A stretch of 37,433 bases of DNA from Prevotella sp. (GTDB lineage: Bacteria; Bacteroidota; Bacteroidia; Bacteroidales; Bacteroidaceae). The translations under genes were made by a program, and so were the position numbers. The DNA is taken from assembly GCA_017415455.1 (NCBI GenBank), contig JAFQGS010000106.1:1-37433 (forward strand), read 5' to 3'. Numbering within the stretch: the stretch's first letter is position 1; each line of letters begins with the position of its first letter. The notes beneath the pieces were generated by a model. That model saw only the letters and a list, made by a program, of their open reading frames with translations. It had not been told where the DNA came from and made no database searches. Below are positions 1 through 8,147 of the stretch, one piece after another.

Positions 1-38
1 AGACCAAGAAGCTGTTTATCAATGGTGTGGAACATTAA
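1..38 (+). CDS. C-terminal end of an upstream protein (partial)
   Basis: The third frame is open from the window edge to a TAA at 36-38 and encodes a tail ending KLFINGVEH. A strand ending in 'I-N-G-V' is common at the end of LamG/concanavalin-like or sugar-binding beta-sandwich domains of secreted Bacteroidetes enzymes. With only about 11 codons visible, neither the frame nor the family can be proven. The esterase gene starts 55 bases downstream on the same strand, so this gene may head the same operon. Confidence 0.35.
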   Translation, partial: TKKLFINGVEH

Positions 39-93
39 TCTACAAGGCAAGCGGAACTTGCGAAACTTAAATTAAATAATATTAAAGATACAT

Positions 94-957
94 ATGAAAC
101 GTATGATAACCCTGGTGATGATGTGCTGGATTATATTGCCGGCAATCTCCCATACCATTAATACGGCATTCCTGCCTTTTGCATCCACAAATACTACAGG
201 TGCAAATCTCTTTGCCCATCCATGGCAAGGTAAGCGAGTTGCCTATTTTGGTGACTCCATTACCGATCCTCGTAACGATGGCTCAAAGATAAAGTATTGG
301 GGATTTCTTGAGCAATGGCTTGGCATAACCCCATATGTCTATGGTGTCAGCGGCAGGCAGTGGAATGATATTCCACGCCAGGCGGGTAAACTTAAGCAGG
401 AACATGGAGACGACTTTGATGCCATAATGATTTTCATAGGTACCAATGATTATAATAACGCTGTGCCTATAGGACGATGGTATGATGAGCGAATGGAGCA
501 GGTAGAGTATGCCCACCGTTACACAAAGAGAATGGAAAACAGAATGAGACGTGTTCCTGTGATGGATGAGAATACCTATCGCGGTCGCATAAACATTGCT
601 CTTGATACCTTGAAAAAGATGTTCCCCAAAAAGCAGATAATCCTGTTGACACCTATTCATCGCGGCGGTTTTTATCGTAGTGATACCAACTGGCAGATAG
701 CAGAAGACTATGCCAATAGATGCGGTGAGTATCTTGACGCTTATGTGCAGTCAGTGAAAGAGGCCGGAAATATCTGGGCTGTACCTGTAATTGATATGAA
801 TGCCCTTAGTGGACTTTATCCCATGACAGAGGCGCATGGACAGTACTTCAAAGACGGAAAGACCGACCGCCTGCATCCTAACGATGAAGGTCATAAGCGT
901 ATGGCGCGTACACTTATGTATCAGCTGCTCACCTTACCTTGTGGCGATTTTCAATAA
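94..957 (+). CDS. Secreted SGNH/GDSL-type esterase (possible rhamnogalacturonan/xylan deacetylase)
   Basis: This 287-aa protein has the SGNH hydrolase blocks in order. Block I is YFGDSITD with nucleophile Ser55, block II is a Gly around residues 84-87, block III is IGTND with Asn118, and block V is DRLHP with Asp258 and His261 completing the triad. The hydrophobic N-terminus (about residues 1-25) is a signal peptide, so it should act in the periplasm or at the surface. Such enzymes remove acetyl or other acyl esters from polysaccharides. The GH2 gene follows 27 bases later and pectin enzymes lie further on, so deacetylation of a plant cell-wall glycan is the likely role. The exact substrate cannot be read from the sequence. 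Confidence 0.85.
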   Translation: MKRMITLVMMCWIILPAISHTINTAFLPFASTNTTGANLFAHPWQGKRVAYFGDSITDPRNDGSKIKYWGFLEQWLGITPYVYGVSGRQWNDIPRQAGKLKQEHGDDFDAIMIFIGTNDYNNAVPIGRWYDERMEQVEYAHRYTKRMENRMRRVPVMDENTYRGRINIALDTLKKMFPKKQIILLTPIHRGGFYRSDTNWQIAEDYANRCGEYLDAYVQSVKEAGNIWAVPVIDMNALSGLYPMTEAHGQYFKDGKTDRLHPNDEGHKRMARTLMYQLLTLPCGDFQ

Positions 958-984
958 TATCTTCTATATATAAATCTGATTTTA

Positions 985-3426
985 ATGAAACGGATATATC
1001 GCATCTTTGCCATTGTGGCGATGTCTGCCTTTTGTTTTGATACAGCAGATGTTATTGCGGCTGAAATATCAGCCACAGAGTCAAGGACTGTCGTGAATAT
1101 GAACCGTGACTGGCATTTCCGTTATGGCGACATCCCTGTTGCGGAGGCACGTCCTGATAATGGGGAATGGCAGATTGTGCATCTGCCTCACGACTTTCAG
1201 ATAAGTCAGCCTTGGGTGGAACCAGATGCTTCAGAGAGGGCAAATCTCAAGGATAATGCCAATAATACAAAGAGTCGTCTCAGTGCGCGTGGATTCAAGG
1301 AGATGGGAGTGGGATGGTATTGTAAGGTATTTGTTCCCGACTCTTCAATGCTTGGCAAGCGTGTGCTTCTTGACTTTGAAGGTATAATGCTTGTCGGCGA
1401 TGTTTATCTTAATGGTATCCGTGTGGGCGGAACCGATTACGGCTACCTTGGTTTTGAATGTGATATATCCAAACAGATTAAAATTGGCAAGGAGAATGTT
1501 GTTGCAGTAAGGGCAGATACCCGTGAACCCAAAAATTCAAGATGGTACACCGGTGGCGGACTATACAGGGATGTTCATCTTGTTGTTACTGATACCAAGG
1601 AGCATTTCGCCCGTCATCCGTTGTATATCACAACTCCAAAGGTAAGCGAGAGCAATGCCACTGTAAGTGTCAAGGCTGAGATAACACATCGTGGCAAGGA
1701 AGACAGCATCAGAGTGGCGTATGTCATTAAAGACCCTGACTGGAAAGAGGTGGTCAGAGGTGTCAGTGTTGTAAAGACAAACAGGAAATGGCGCACACGC
1801 GAATATGATATAGCGGAGATAAATATTGCCAATCCATTGCTGTGGAACTGCGAGACACCGCATCTGTACAGCATAGAACTGTCTTTGCTGAAGGCCGATG
1901 GCGGCATATACGACCAAGTGTCATCCACCTTTGGCATCCGTCAGGTGGAATATTCGCCAGAGTACGGACTGCGTCTTAATGGTAAGAAAGTGCTCCTCAA
2001 AGGCATTGCCAATCATCACACTCTTGGGGCACTTGGTGCCGCTGCATACCCGCGTGCCATAGAGAAGCGGATAAGGATGCTTAAGGAGTGGGGTGTAAAT
2101 CACATACGAACCTCTCACAATCCTTACAGCACATCATTACTCCGGTTGTGCGACATGTACGGTATTCTTGTTGTGGATGAGTTGTATGACAAGTGGCTTA
2201 CGCAATATGCGGGAGGGCGTAAGGAGTGGACAGCGCTATGGCAGCATGACATACCGGAGTTTATCCGTCGCGACCGCAATCATCCTTCTGTCATAATGTG
2301 GAGTCTGGGTAATGAACTGCAGCAATATTCCTCATTGCCATTCAATGACTGGGGAGTGACTGCTTATCATCTCCAGCGTATGCTGCTCAGTCGTTACGAC
2401 GATACCCGTCTGGTAACAGTGGCAATGCATCCACGCTACCGTAGTCTTGAAACCGACTCCATACCGGCACCGCTTGCACTTGAGACAGACGTTGCGTCAT
2501 ACAACTACCGGTATATGTATTTCCCAACAGATGCAAAGCGCAATCCCAACATGATATTCTATCAGAGTGAGGCAAGTACTAATAATATAGGCACAAACTA
2601 CTATGGTATGAATCTTGACAAGGTTGTAGGTCTTGCATATTGGGGTATGATAGACTATCTTGGAGAGTCTCAGGGCTGGCCGGCAAAAGGATGGGCTCAG
2701 GGCATGTTTGATATCTCGCTTGAGCCAAAGCCCATAGCATGGCTTATGCGCAGTATGTTCAAAGACGAGCCAATAGTGCATGTTGCTGTTGTTGACAACG
2801 GACAGGAGGACAACACATGGAATGGCATACAGGTAGGAACAGAGCGTCTGTCAAGTCATTGGAACCGCAAGCCTGGCACGTCTCTTTCACTCTATACATA
2901 TACCAATGCCGATGAGGTGGAACTGCTTGTTAATGGCAGGAGTATGGGCCGTAAGGCCAATGATAAGCATGATGCAGGCAAACGCAACCGGGTGCGCTGG
3001 GACAATATACCATATAAATCGGGATATGTTGAGGCTGTTGCCATAACTGGTGGCAAGGAAGTAGCGCGTCATAAGGTGGAGACAACAGGCAAGGCGTCAA
3101 GGCTTAAGGTGGTGGCAGATGGTCATCCGTGGTATGCCGGCGGTGCGGATATCAAGCATGTACGTGTCATAGCCACCGACAGAAAGGGCAGGAGAGTACA
3201 TAATGCAGACGATGTTGTGACATTCAGCGTAGAGGGCGATGCGGAAATTATTGCAGTCTCCAATGGTGATATCACTTCAGACGAGTTAAGCAGTCAGAAT
3301 CATATCCGCCTTTTCAACGGCTCTGCAATGGTGATACTTCGTTCTGGTATGTCACCAGGAGAGATAAAACTTAGTGTTTCGTCTAAAGGATTGGGAGAAA
3401 AAGCAATAATACTTTCTTGTGAATAA
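985..3426 (+). CDS. Secreted GH2 glycosidase, beta-galactosidase-like
   Basis: The 813-aa protein has a signal peptide (about residues 1-26) and the full GH2 plan: jelly-roll sugar-binding domain (GVGWYCKVF, YLNGIRVGG), Ig-like domain, TIM barrel, then a DUF4982-like segment (YTNADEVELLVNG) and a C-terminal Ig-like GH2_C5-type domain. The acid/base is Glu444 in MWSLGNEL and the nucleophile is Glu529 in FYQSEAS. The HIRTSHNP motif before the active site is typical. Beta-galactosidase is the most likely activity, though beta-glucuronidase and related specificities occur in this subfamily. It lies 27 bases after the esterase and ends just before a strong hairpin, so it closes that operon. Galactan or galactose side chains of pectin are a plausible target. 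Confidence 0.88.
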   Translation: MKRIYRIFAIVAMSAFCFDTADVIAAEISATESRTVVNMNRDWHFRYGDIPVAEARPDNGEWQIVHLPHDFQISQPWVEPDASERANLKDNANNTKSRLSARGFKEMGVGWYCKVFVPDSSMLGKRVLLDFEGIMLVGDVYLNGIRVGGTDYGYLGFECDISKQIKIGKENVVAVRADTREPKNSRWYTGGGLYRDVHLVVTDTKEHFARHPLYITTPKVSESNATVSVKAEITHRGKEDSIRVAYVIKDPDWKEVVRGVSVVKTNRKWRTREYDIAEINIANPLLWNCETPHLYSIELSLLKADGGIYDQVSSTFGIRQVEYSPEYGLRLNGKKVLLKGIANHHTLGALGAAAYPRAIEKRIRMLKEWGVNHIRTSHNPYSTSLLRLCDMYGILVVDELYDKWLTQYAGGRKEWTALWQHDIPEFIRRDRNHPSVIMWSLGNELQQYSSLPFNDWGVTAYHLQRMLLSRYDDTRLVTVAMHPRYRSLETDSIPAPLALETDVASYNYRYMYFPTDAKRNPNMIFYQSEASTNNIGTNYYGMNLDKVVGLAYWGMIDYLGESQGWPAKGWAQGMFDISLEPKPIAWLMRSMFKDEPIVHVAVVDNGQEDNTWNGIQVGTERLSSHWNRKPGTSLSLYTYTNADEVELLVNGRSMGRKANDKHDAGKRNRVRWDNIPYKSGYVEAVAITGGKEVARHKVETTGKASRLKVVADGHPWYAGGADIKHVRVIATDRKGRRVHNADDVVTFSVEGDAEIIAVSNGDITSDELSSQNHIRLFNGSAMVILRSGMSPGEIKLSVSSKGLGEKAIILSCE

Positions 3427-3440
3427 CAGCAAAGCGGATT

Positions 3441-3488
3441 GCACAAATAAATCGACCTACATTCTCATGCAGGTCGATTTATTTGTGC
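3441..3488. terminator. Bidirectional Rho-independent terminator
   Basis: A perfect 18-bp stem (3441-3458 with 3471-3488) surrounds a 12-base loop. It sits between the end of the GH2 gene and the end of the convergent outer-membrane protein gene, where one hairpin can serve both strands. A/T-rich stem ends supply partial U-tracts on either strand. Confidence 0.85.
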
Positions 3489-3578
3489 ACATTTTATTAA
3501 TAACTTTACATTCTACATGTGTTTCAGAACCATTGGGTGTTGTGTGAGCACTGCTGGCATGTGGTTTGCCTGAGGACA

Positions 3579-6362
3579 TCACTTCTTGTTAGGTTTCTTG
3601 TTGAACTTATATGCCAGCGACAGCATTACATATCGTGGCACGCTACGATACCATGTCTCTGTTCTTCCCTGTGCGTTTACGCTATAGCTTACGGTTGATA
3701 GTTTCTTCAGCAGGTCGTAAGCGGTAAGCTTTGCTGTCAGTCTGCCTTTGAAGAACGAGCGCGACAGCTGGGCGTTCCATATCAGTTCGTCGGTGTTCAT
3801 ATTGTCGCTGTTATATCCGCGTCTGCAGAAGTTGTTCATATCTGTAGAGATATTCAGTTGCAACACAGGAATAGTATATTGCAAATTCATGCCATACTGA
3901 AAGTCATAGACATCTATCTCCTGGAAGTTCTCCCTGTTTCCTTTGCTATGTCGTGCTGTAAGCTTGCCTGTTGTCCCTACCGTAAGCTTACCTAAGCGGT
4001 AGGTCAGTTTAGCCGTTGCGGCAGCAATGGTGGTATTCACTTTGCTCAGTGCCACCGGTTCATTGTCGTAGGCTATGTCAAAATCCACGCTACGCTCATA
4101 TTTCACTCTTCCGTCAAGACTATATCTCAACCGTCTTTTCTTATCGAAAGTACCATTGATGCCGGCAGACAGTTGCCCATGCCAGTTAGGCTTATCCACA
4201 TTGTCTGACATATATGTGTATGCACCCGTTGTGGTGTTATAGTTTGTACGTGTTCCCTGTGCGTCATTAGTCAGTCTTCCTTCAAAGCCAAACCAGTATG
4301 CCAGGTCTATAGAGTCGCACTTTATGTTCAGTTTCGCTTTCAGATCGTGACGTCTGCTGCCTTTCACGTTCGGGTTGTTTATGTATATTGCAAGCGGATT
4401 GCTGTTATTATACACAGGCATAAGACTCCTCATCGACGGCTGCCTTAAGCTTGTTGAATACTGGACGTTTATCTTTTTCTTGCCCATTTTTATAAAATAC
4501 AGATTGGGCTGAAAGGCAGACCACGAGCGATGTGCCGTAGTGTCAAGAGCGGCATGCCGATAGTCTGTCTTCTCTTTGTTGAAGTACCACGGCAGAGACA
4601 AGTAGAAAAACGATTTTCTGCTTCCTCTCTGTATTCTCAACCGCGGCACAAACTGCTGCATGTGGCTTTCCTCGTCATAGCTGTTCTTGGTATCAAACGC
4701 CTGCAGCATGGCTTCTCGTGAAGAAGGCAGCAGTCCCAACTCGTCGTATTCCTCTGCATTGTCAAGACTATCCAGACGGTATAAACTGTTGCGGGCGTGG
4801 GTGTATTGATACACATAATTGAAAGCCGGACCTATTTCCCACGAATCGGGCAACCTGTAGAAATAATCAATATTTGACGAGCCTTGGTATTTCTTTTCGA
4901 AACGATCGGTATAATTGTTTCTTAAGTCATCATTTCCGTTCGCTGCATAGTAAGTCCGGCTTATGTCATGTGTAATGTCGGGTTTTGAAATATTCACATA
5001 AGGTCGGATATTAATTGAAAGCCGGTCACCTGTCTCCCACCTTTTGTAGAAGGTAACCCATCCTTGAAGTTCCCAATATTTATTCTTTCCCATCACATCC
5101 CTTGTGGTGCGGTTTGTAAGCGAGGTTACGTACGTTGAGTCGGCATCATATCTCCGCATATCTTCCTTGCCATATATGAAATTTACTTTTGAATATAATT
5201 TACTGTTAATGTAAAAGTCGTTTTTCACCTCAAACTTAAAATCATCCACGTTGTTCAGCGAATAGCGTCTGTTAAATATGTTTCCGCTTGTGGCAAACGT
5301 CTCGTGCAGTCGGTTTGTCTCCTCTGTCTTGTCGTTCCATTCCAGCGTTACGTCCAGGTCCTCCTCATATTTTTTGTCTTTATCCTGATTGTGCAGATGC
5401 AGACCTGCCTGATGAGTGGTGACAAGCGATTTTGATTGCTTAGACGGCGACCATTCTCCGTCGCTTCCCGGCTTGCGTGTCTCGTTCACGTTGTTGGCAT
5501 TTGCAAACACCGCCAGACGAGTGTTGTCGTCGTAATAAAGTCCGAAGAGTCGTGCCATCCAGCGGTCTTCGGTGCCTATGCCAGCCTCTGCGTTGGCAAG
5601 ATATCCGCGCGCATATTCACGTTTCAGGTTTACGTCCATCACAAAGTCGCGCTCTTCAATGTCTCTCCCCGCCATTTCGCTCTCTTTAGTCATCTTGTTA
5701 TACACCTTAATATTCTTCACGGTGTAGTAAGGCAGGTTGTCGAGCATCACCTTGTTCTTGCCTTTAAAGAAGTCGGTGCCGTTCAGCGTCAGGTAATCCA
5801 CCTTCGTTCCGTTCACATATATGTCGCCGTTGTCCTTCAGTTCCGCTCCCGGCAACTGTCGCACCAGTTCGTCGAGCATGGAACCCTCGGGGATGTTGAA
5901 CGCCGCCGCATCATACACTATGGTATCTCCTCGATAAGCCATCTGTATGCGTGTGCCCACCACCTCCACACCGTCAAGGTCGTAGGAGCGGTGTATTGCT
6001 TTCTTCATATATATATCTGGTACACCATAACTAAGATTGTAGCGCTGACGCTTAAGAGTGTAGTCTGTATAAAGATCCTCATAGCCGTCGGCAGTGGCTC
6101 TGATGATATATTTACCCTCCACTAAAGGTATCTTGAAAGCGAAATATGAGTAATTACTATACTTGTTCGGGCGCGAACTTATGGTGTCTACCACGGTAGA
6201 GTCTTCACGCATAAGTGTGAGGTGTGCCTTGAGTTTGTTCTTAGTGAAAGAATCGTACACCGAACCATAGAGTGATATCATGCGCACTTTCTTCTCCTTT
6301 TCTTGTGCCTGCACTGTCATAACGAGTAGCAGCAACATGGCATACAACAGAGTTTTCTTCAT
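3579..6362 (-). CDS. Outer-membrane beta-barrel protein (TonB-receptor-like, OMP_b-brl_3 type)
   Basis: From the ATG at 6362 the product is 927 aa and begins MKKTLLYAMLLLLVMTVQAQ, a clean signal peptide. The reading frame is open for 30 more codons upstream, but that extension buries the signal and is not used. After the signal comes a carboxypeptidase-regulatory-like beta-sandwich (about residues 25-110), then a plug-like region (AFNIPEGSMLDELVRQLPG), then a long run of alternating aromatic and polar strands ending in a C-terminal strand typical of outer-membrane barrels. Proteins of this type are annotated as outer-membrane beta-barrel or TonB-dependent receptors; the ligand is unknown. The gene stands alone, with the ECF sigma operon divergent from it across about 680 bases. 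Confidence 0.85.
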   Translation of the reverse strand: MKKTLLYAMLLLLVMTVQAQEKEKKVRMISLYGSVYDSFTKNKLKAHLTLMREDSTVVDTISSRPNKYSNYSYFAFKIPLVEGKYIIRATADGYEDLYTDYTLKRQRYNLSYGVPDIYMKKAIHRSYDLDGVEVVGTRIQMAYRGDTIVYDAAAFNIPEGSMLDELVRQLPGAELKDNGDIYVNGTKVDYLTLNGTDFFKGKNKVMLDNLPYYTVKNIKVYNKMTKESEMAGRDIEERDFVMDVNLKREYARGYLANAEAGIGTEDRWMARLFGLYYDDNTRLAVFANANNVNETRKPGSDGEWSPSKQSKSLVTTHQAGLHLHNQDKDKKYEEDLDVTLEWNDKTEETNRLHETFATSGNIFNRRYSLNNVDDFKFEVKNDFYINSKLYSKVNFIYGKEDMRRYDADSTYVTSLTNRTTRDVMGKNKYWELQGWVTFYKRWETGDRLSINIRPYVNISKPDITHDISRTYYAANGNDDLRNNYTDRFEKKYQGSSNIDYFYRLPDSWEIGPAFNYVYQYTHARNSLYRLDSLDNAEEYDELGLLPSSREAMLQAFDTKNSYDEESHMQQFVPRLRIQRGSRKSFFYLSLPWYFNKEKTDYRHAALDTTAHRSWSAFQPNLYFIKMGKKKINVQYSTSLRQPSMRSLMPVYNNSNPLAIYINNPNVKGSRRHDLKAKLNIKCDSIDLAYWFGFEGRLTNDAQGTRTNYNTTTGAYTYMSDNVDKPNWHGQLSAGINGTFDKKRRLRYSLDGRVKYERSVDFDIAYDNEPVALSKVNTTIAAATAKLTYRLGKLTVGTTGKLTARHSKGNRENFQEIDVYDFQYGMNLQYTIPVLQLNISTDMNNFCRRGYNSDNMNTDELIWNAQLSRSFFKGRLTAKLTAYDLLKKLSTVSYSVNAQGRTETWYRSVPRYVMLSLAYKFNKKPNKK

Positions 6363-7042
6363 AACTGATGATATTTTTTTATAAGTCTTAAATAATCCGA
6401 TATTGCATTTTCGCATATTTAACGAAGCAGACAGTTGGATGTTAACTGCCATTAACTTTGTTTAACAATGACACATTATATCCAGTCTTAGTCCGTCCCA
6501 GTCCGTCCACGCCTCAACCTGTCATCTTTTGCATCGCGAAAGGTTATCTGTTGTAACGCGTTTGATTATCAAGCGCAACCCGTCTGAGCATCAAATGAAA
6601 AAGCAAGCATGATGCATGGTTCTCATAAGTATGCTGTTTACGGTTCATAAGTATGGTATTTACGACCCGTAAGTATGGTATTTATGATCCGTAACTACCA
6701 TAGTTACGACAGATAAGCCGCATGCTTTCAGATTGTTTCTGTCACAGATATGTGAGGTGACGAATGGTGATGTGCCATTTCTCTATGTCACCCGTCGCAT
6801 CACTCTAAGCGTCAGACAGTTATGACGATAAGTGACGTATCCGCTTTTTCGGTGCTCAGAAAAAATCATATATGGTCTCTGACATACAGTCAGGGAAGTA
6901 CGTAGGGTAGAAGCCTGCTTAATGACTCCTGACTAATGGGGGATATATGGGCAGACAAGAGTGTGATTAACAAAAATTATATATTTTCCTGCATTATGTC
7001 AGTTAACATTGAGGCATCTGATGCGTTATATAAGCAGAAAAG
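6363..7042. other. Long divergent intergenic region with repeats
   Basis: This 680-base stretch separates the minus-strand barrel gene from the plus-strand ECF sigma operon and contains no convincing gene. It holds a short direct repeat (agtccgtcc twice, about 6490-6509), the 22-bp dyad array listed separately, and A/T-rich sequence before the sigma gene. I could not assign a consensus TTTG/TAnnTTTG promoter to either gene with confidence. Confidence 0.6.
6624..6711. repeat. Array of four 22-bp units, each a degenerate dyad
   Basis: Units begin at 6624, 6646, 6668 and 6690. The first three share the core taagtatg, and units 2 and 3 differ at only a few bases. The fourth contains a perfect palindrome, gtaacta-cca-tagttac (6691-6707), and the others are imperfect versions of the same dyad. 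A 22-bp period is close to two helical turns, so the centres lie on one face of the DNA. Confidence 0.7.
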
Positions 7043-7546
7043 ATGACAATCGAACAATTTGAACATATAGCAACCGGCCTTAGACCACAACTGCTGCGTG
7101 TGGGCTATGACTTCTTCGGCAATAACGAGAAAGCCGAGGATGTGGCACAAGAAGTGCTTATGAGACTATATGTCAACTTAGACGATATTGAAGAAGACTA
7201 CATACTGCCAATGGCAATAAGAATGGCAAAAAACTATTGCGTAAGCGAGTGGAGAAAAGAGAAGAGGTTTGTTACGCTCGGCAGCCAGGAACCGCAGACC
7301 GATGTCGTAGCCGACGCATCGGCAACAATCAGCGGACAAGAGAAAGCAGAAAGACTTGACAAGGCAATGAAGAAGCTTACGCCAAAAGAGCAGCACTTGA
7401 TTGCCATGAGATATGAGGAAGACAGAAGCATAGACAGCATATCGGAAAGCATGAACATCAATCCGCAATCGGTAAGTGTCATGATAAGCAGAGCAAGAAA
7501 AAAACTAAAATCTTTTTGGAAGAAAGGAGAAAGACATGAAAGATGA
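7043..7546 (+). CDS. ECF-type RNA polymerase sigma factor
   Basis: The 167-aa protein has a sigma-70 region 2 (about residues 5-72, with the acidic helix EKAEDVAQEVLMRLY and the WRKEKR basic segment) and a region 4 helix-turn-helix (about 112-158, LTPKEQHLIAMRY followed by SISESMNINPQSVSVMISRARKKL). Length and the lack of regions 1 and 3 fit the extracytoplasmic-function group. Its last 11 bases overlap the start of the next gene, which encodes a membrane-anchored protein with the layout of an anti-sigma factor. ECF sigma genes of Bacteroidetes usually control envelope or stress functions and often their own operon. Confidence 0.9.
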   Translation: MTIEQFEHIATGLRPQLLRVGYDFFGNNEKAEDVAQEVLMRLYVNLDDIEEDYILPMAIRMAKNYCVSEWRKEKRFVTLGSQEPQTDVVADASATISGQEKAERLDKAMKKLTPKEQHLIAMRYEEDRSIDSISESMNINPQSVSVMISRARKKLKSFWKKGERHER

Positions 7547-8147
7547 CATCAAGAGACAGATGGAGAAGCGCATCTGCGGCAGAACTTTCACTGATGAGGA
7601 AAGGCTGCAATGGCTTACGGAAGACGAAACGGCAACATACGACAGAATTGTCTCGCAGCGAAAGAGAAGAGCAATGATGAGAAGATGGACTGCTGTGGCT
7701 GCCGTGGCAATCATCTTCATATCGCTTGGCGTGGTACTGCTTGGCAACAGCGGTGACACGCACCTGCAATATGCCTTGGATACTCCTGATACTGCCATTG
7801 GGAACAATAACGTAAGGAACATTGCCGAGGCAGAGCAGGCAACAACAGGCATAGAGGCTGGCAACGTCAGGGGCGGCAAAGAGCATGACGGCAATGCTGT
7901 TGACAGAGGAACGGCAAGAGCAAAGGCAAGGCAACTTGTCAAGACGACCAAGCCTGCCGACGGAGAGGAACTTAGCGAAGTGCTGGCAAGGCTGAACAGC
8001 AGGATGGACTTTATAGACGACAGCATAGAGGTGACTCATATAAAGCACTATATTGACAATAACGAGAACATGTATTATATAAGGAATGAGGTGTTGTCGC
8101 AGAATAACATTGCGGACAATAATAATGTAAACGAAATTATCAGATGA
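7536..8147 (+). CDS. Single-pass membrane protein, putative anti-sigma factor
   Basis: The 203-aa product has a charged cytoplasmic N-terminus (residues 1-50), one transmembrane helix (about 51-69, WTAVAAVAIIFISLGVVLL) and a periplasmic tail rich in Asn, Asp and Glu. This topology, together with the 11-base overlap with the sigma gene, is that of a Bacteroidetes anti-sigma partner that holds the sigma factor at the membrane. No zinc-type HxxxCxxC anti-sigma motif is visible, so the assignment rests on position and topology. It overlaps the next gene by 4 bases (ATGA), indicating translational coupling. Confidence 0.6.
   Translation: MKDDIKRQMEKRICGRTFTDEERLQWLTEDETATYDRIVSQRKRRAMMRRWTAVAAVAIIFISLGVVLLGNSGDTHLQYALDTPDTAIGNNNVRNIAEAEQATTGIEAGNVRGGKEHDGNAVDRGTARAKARQLVKTTKPADGEELSEVLARLNSRMDFIDDSIEVTHIKHYIDNNENMYYIRNEVLSQNNIADNNNVNEIIR

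Noticed and set aside
5436-6125. 229-codon plus-strand frame inside the outer-membrane protein gene
   Set aside because: It opposes the plug and carboxypeptidase-like region of a well-supported gene. Its His/Val-rich sequence has no family character.
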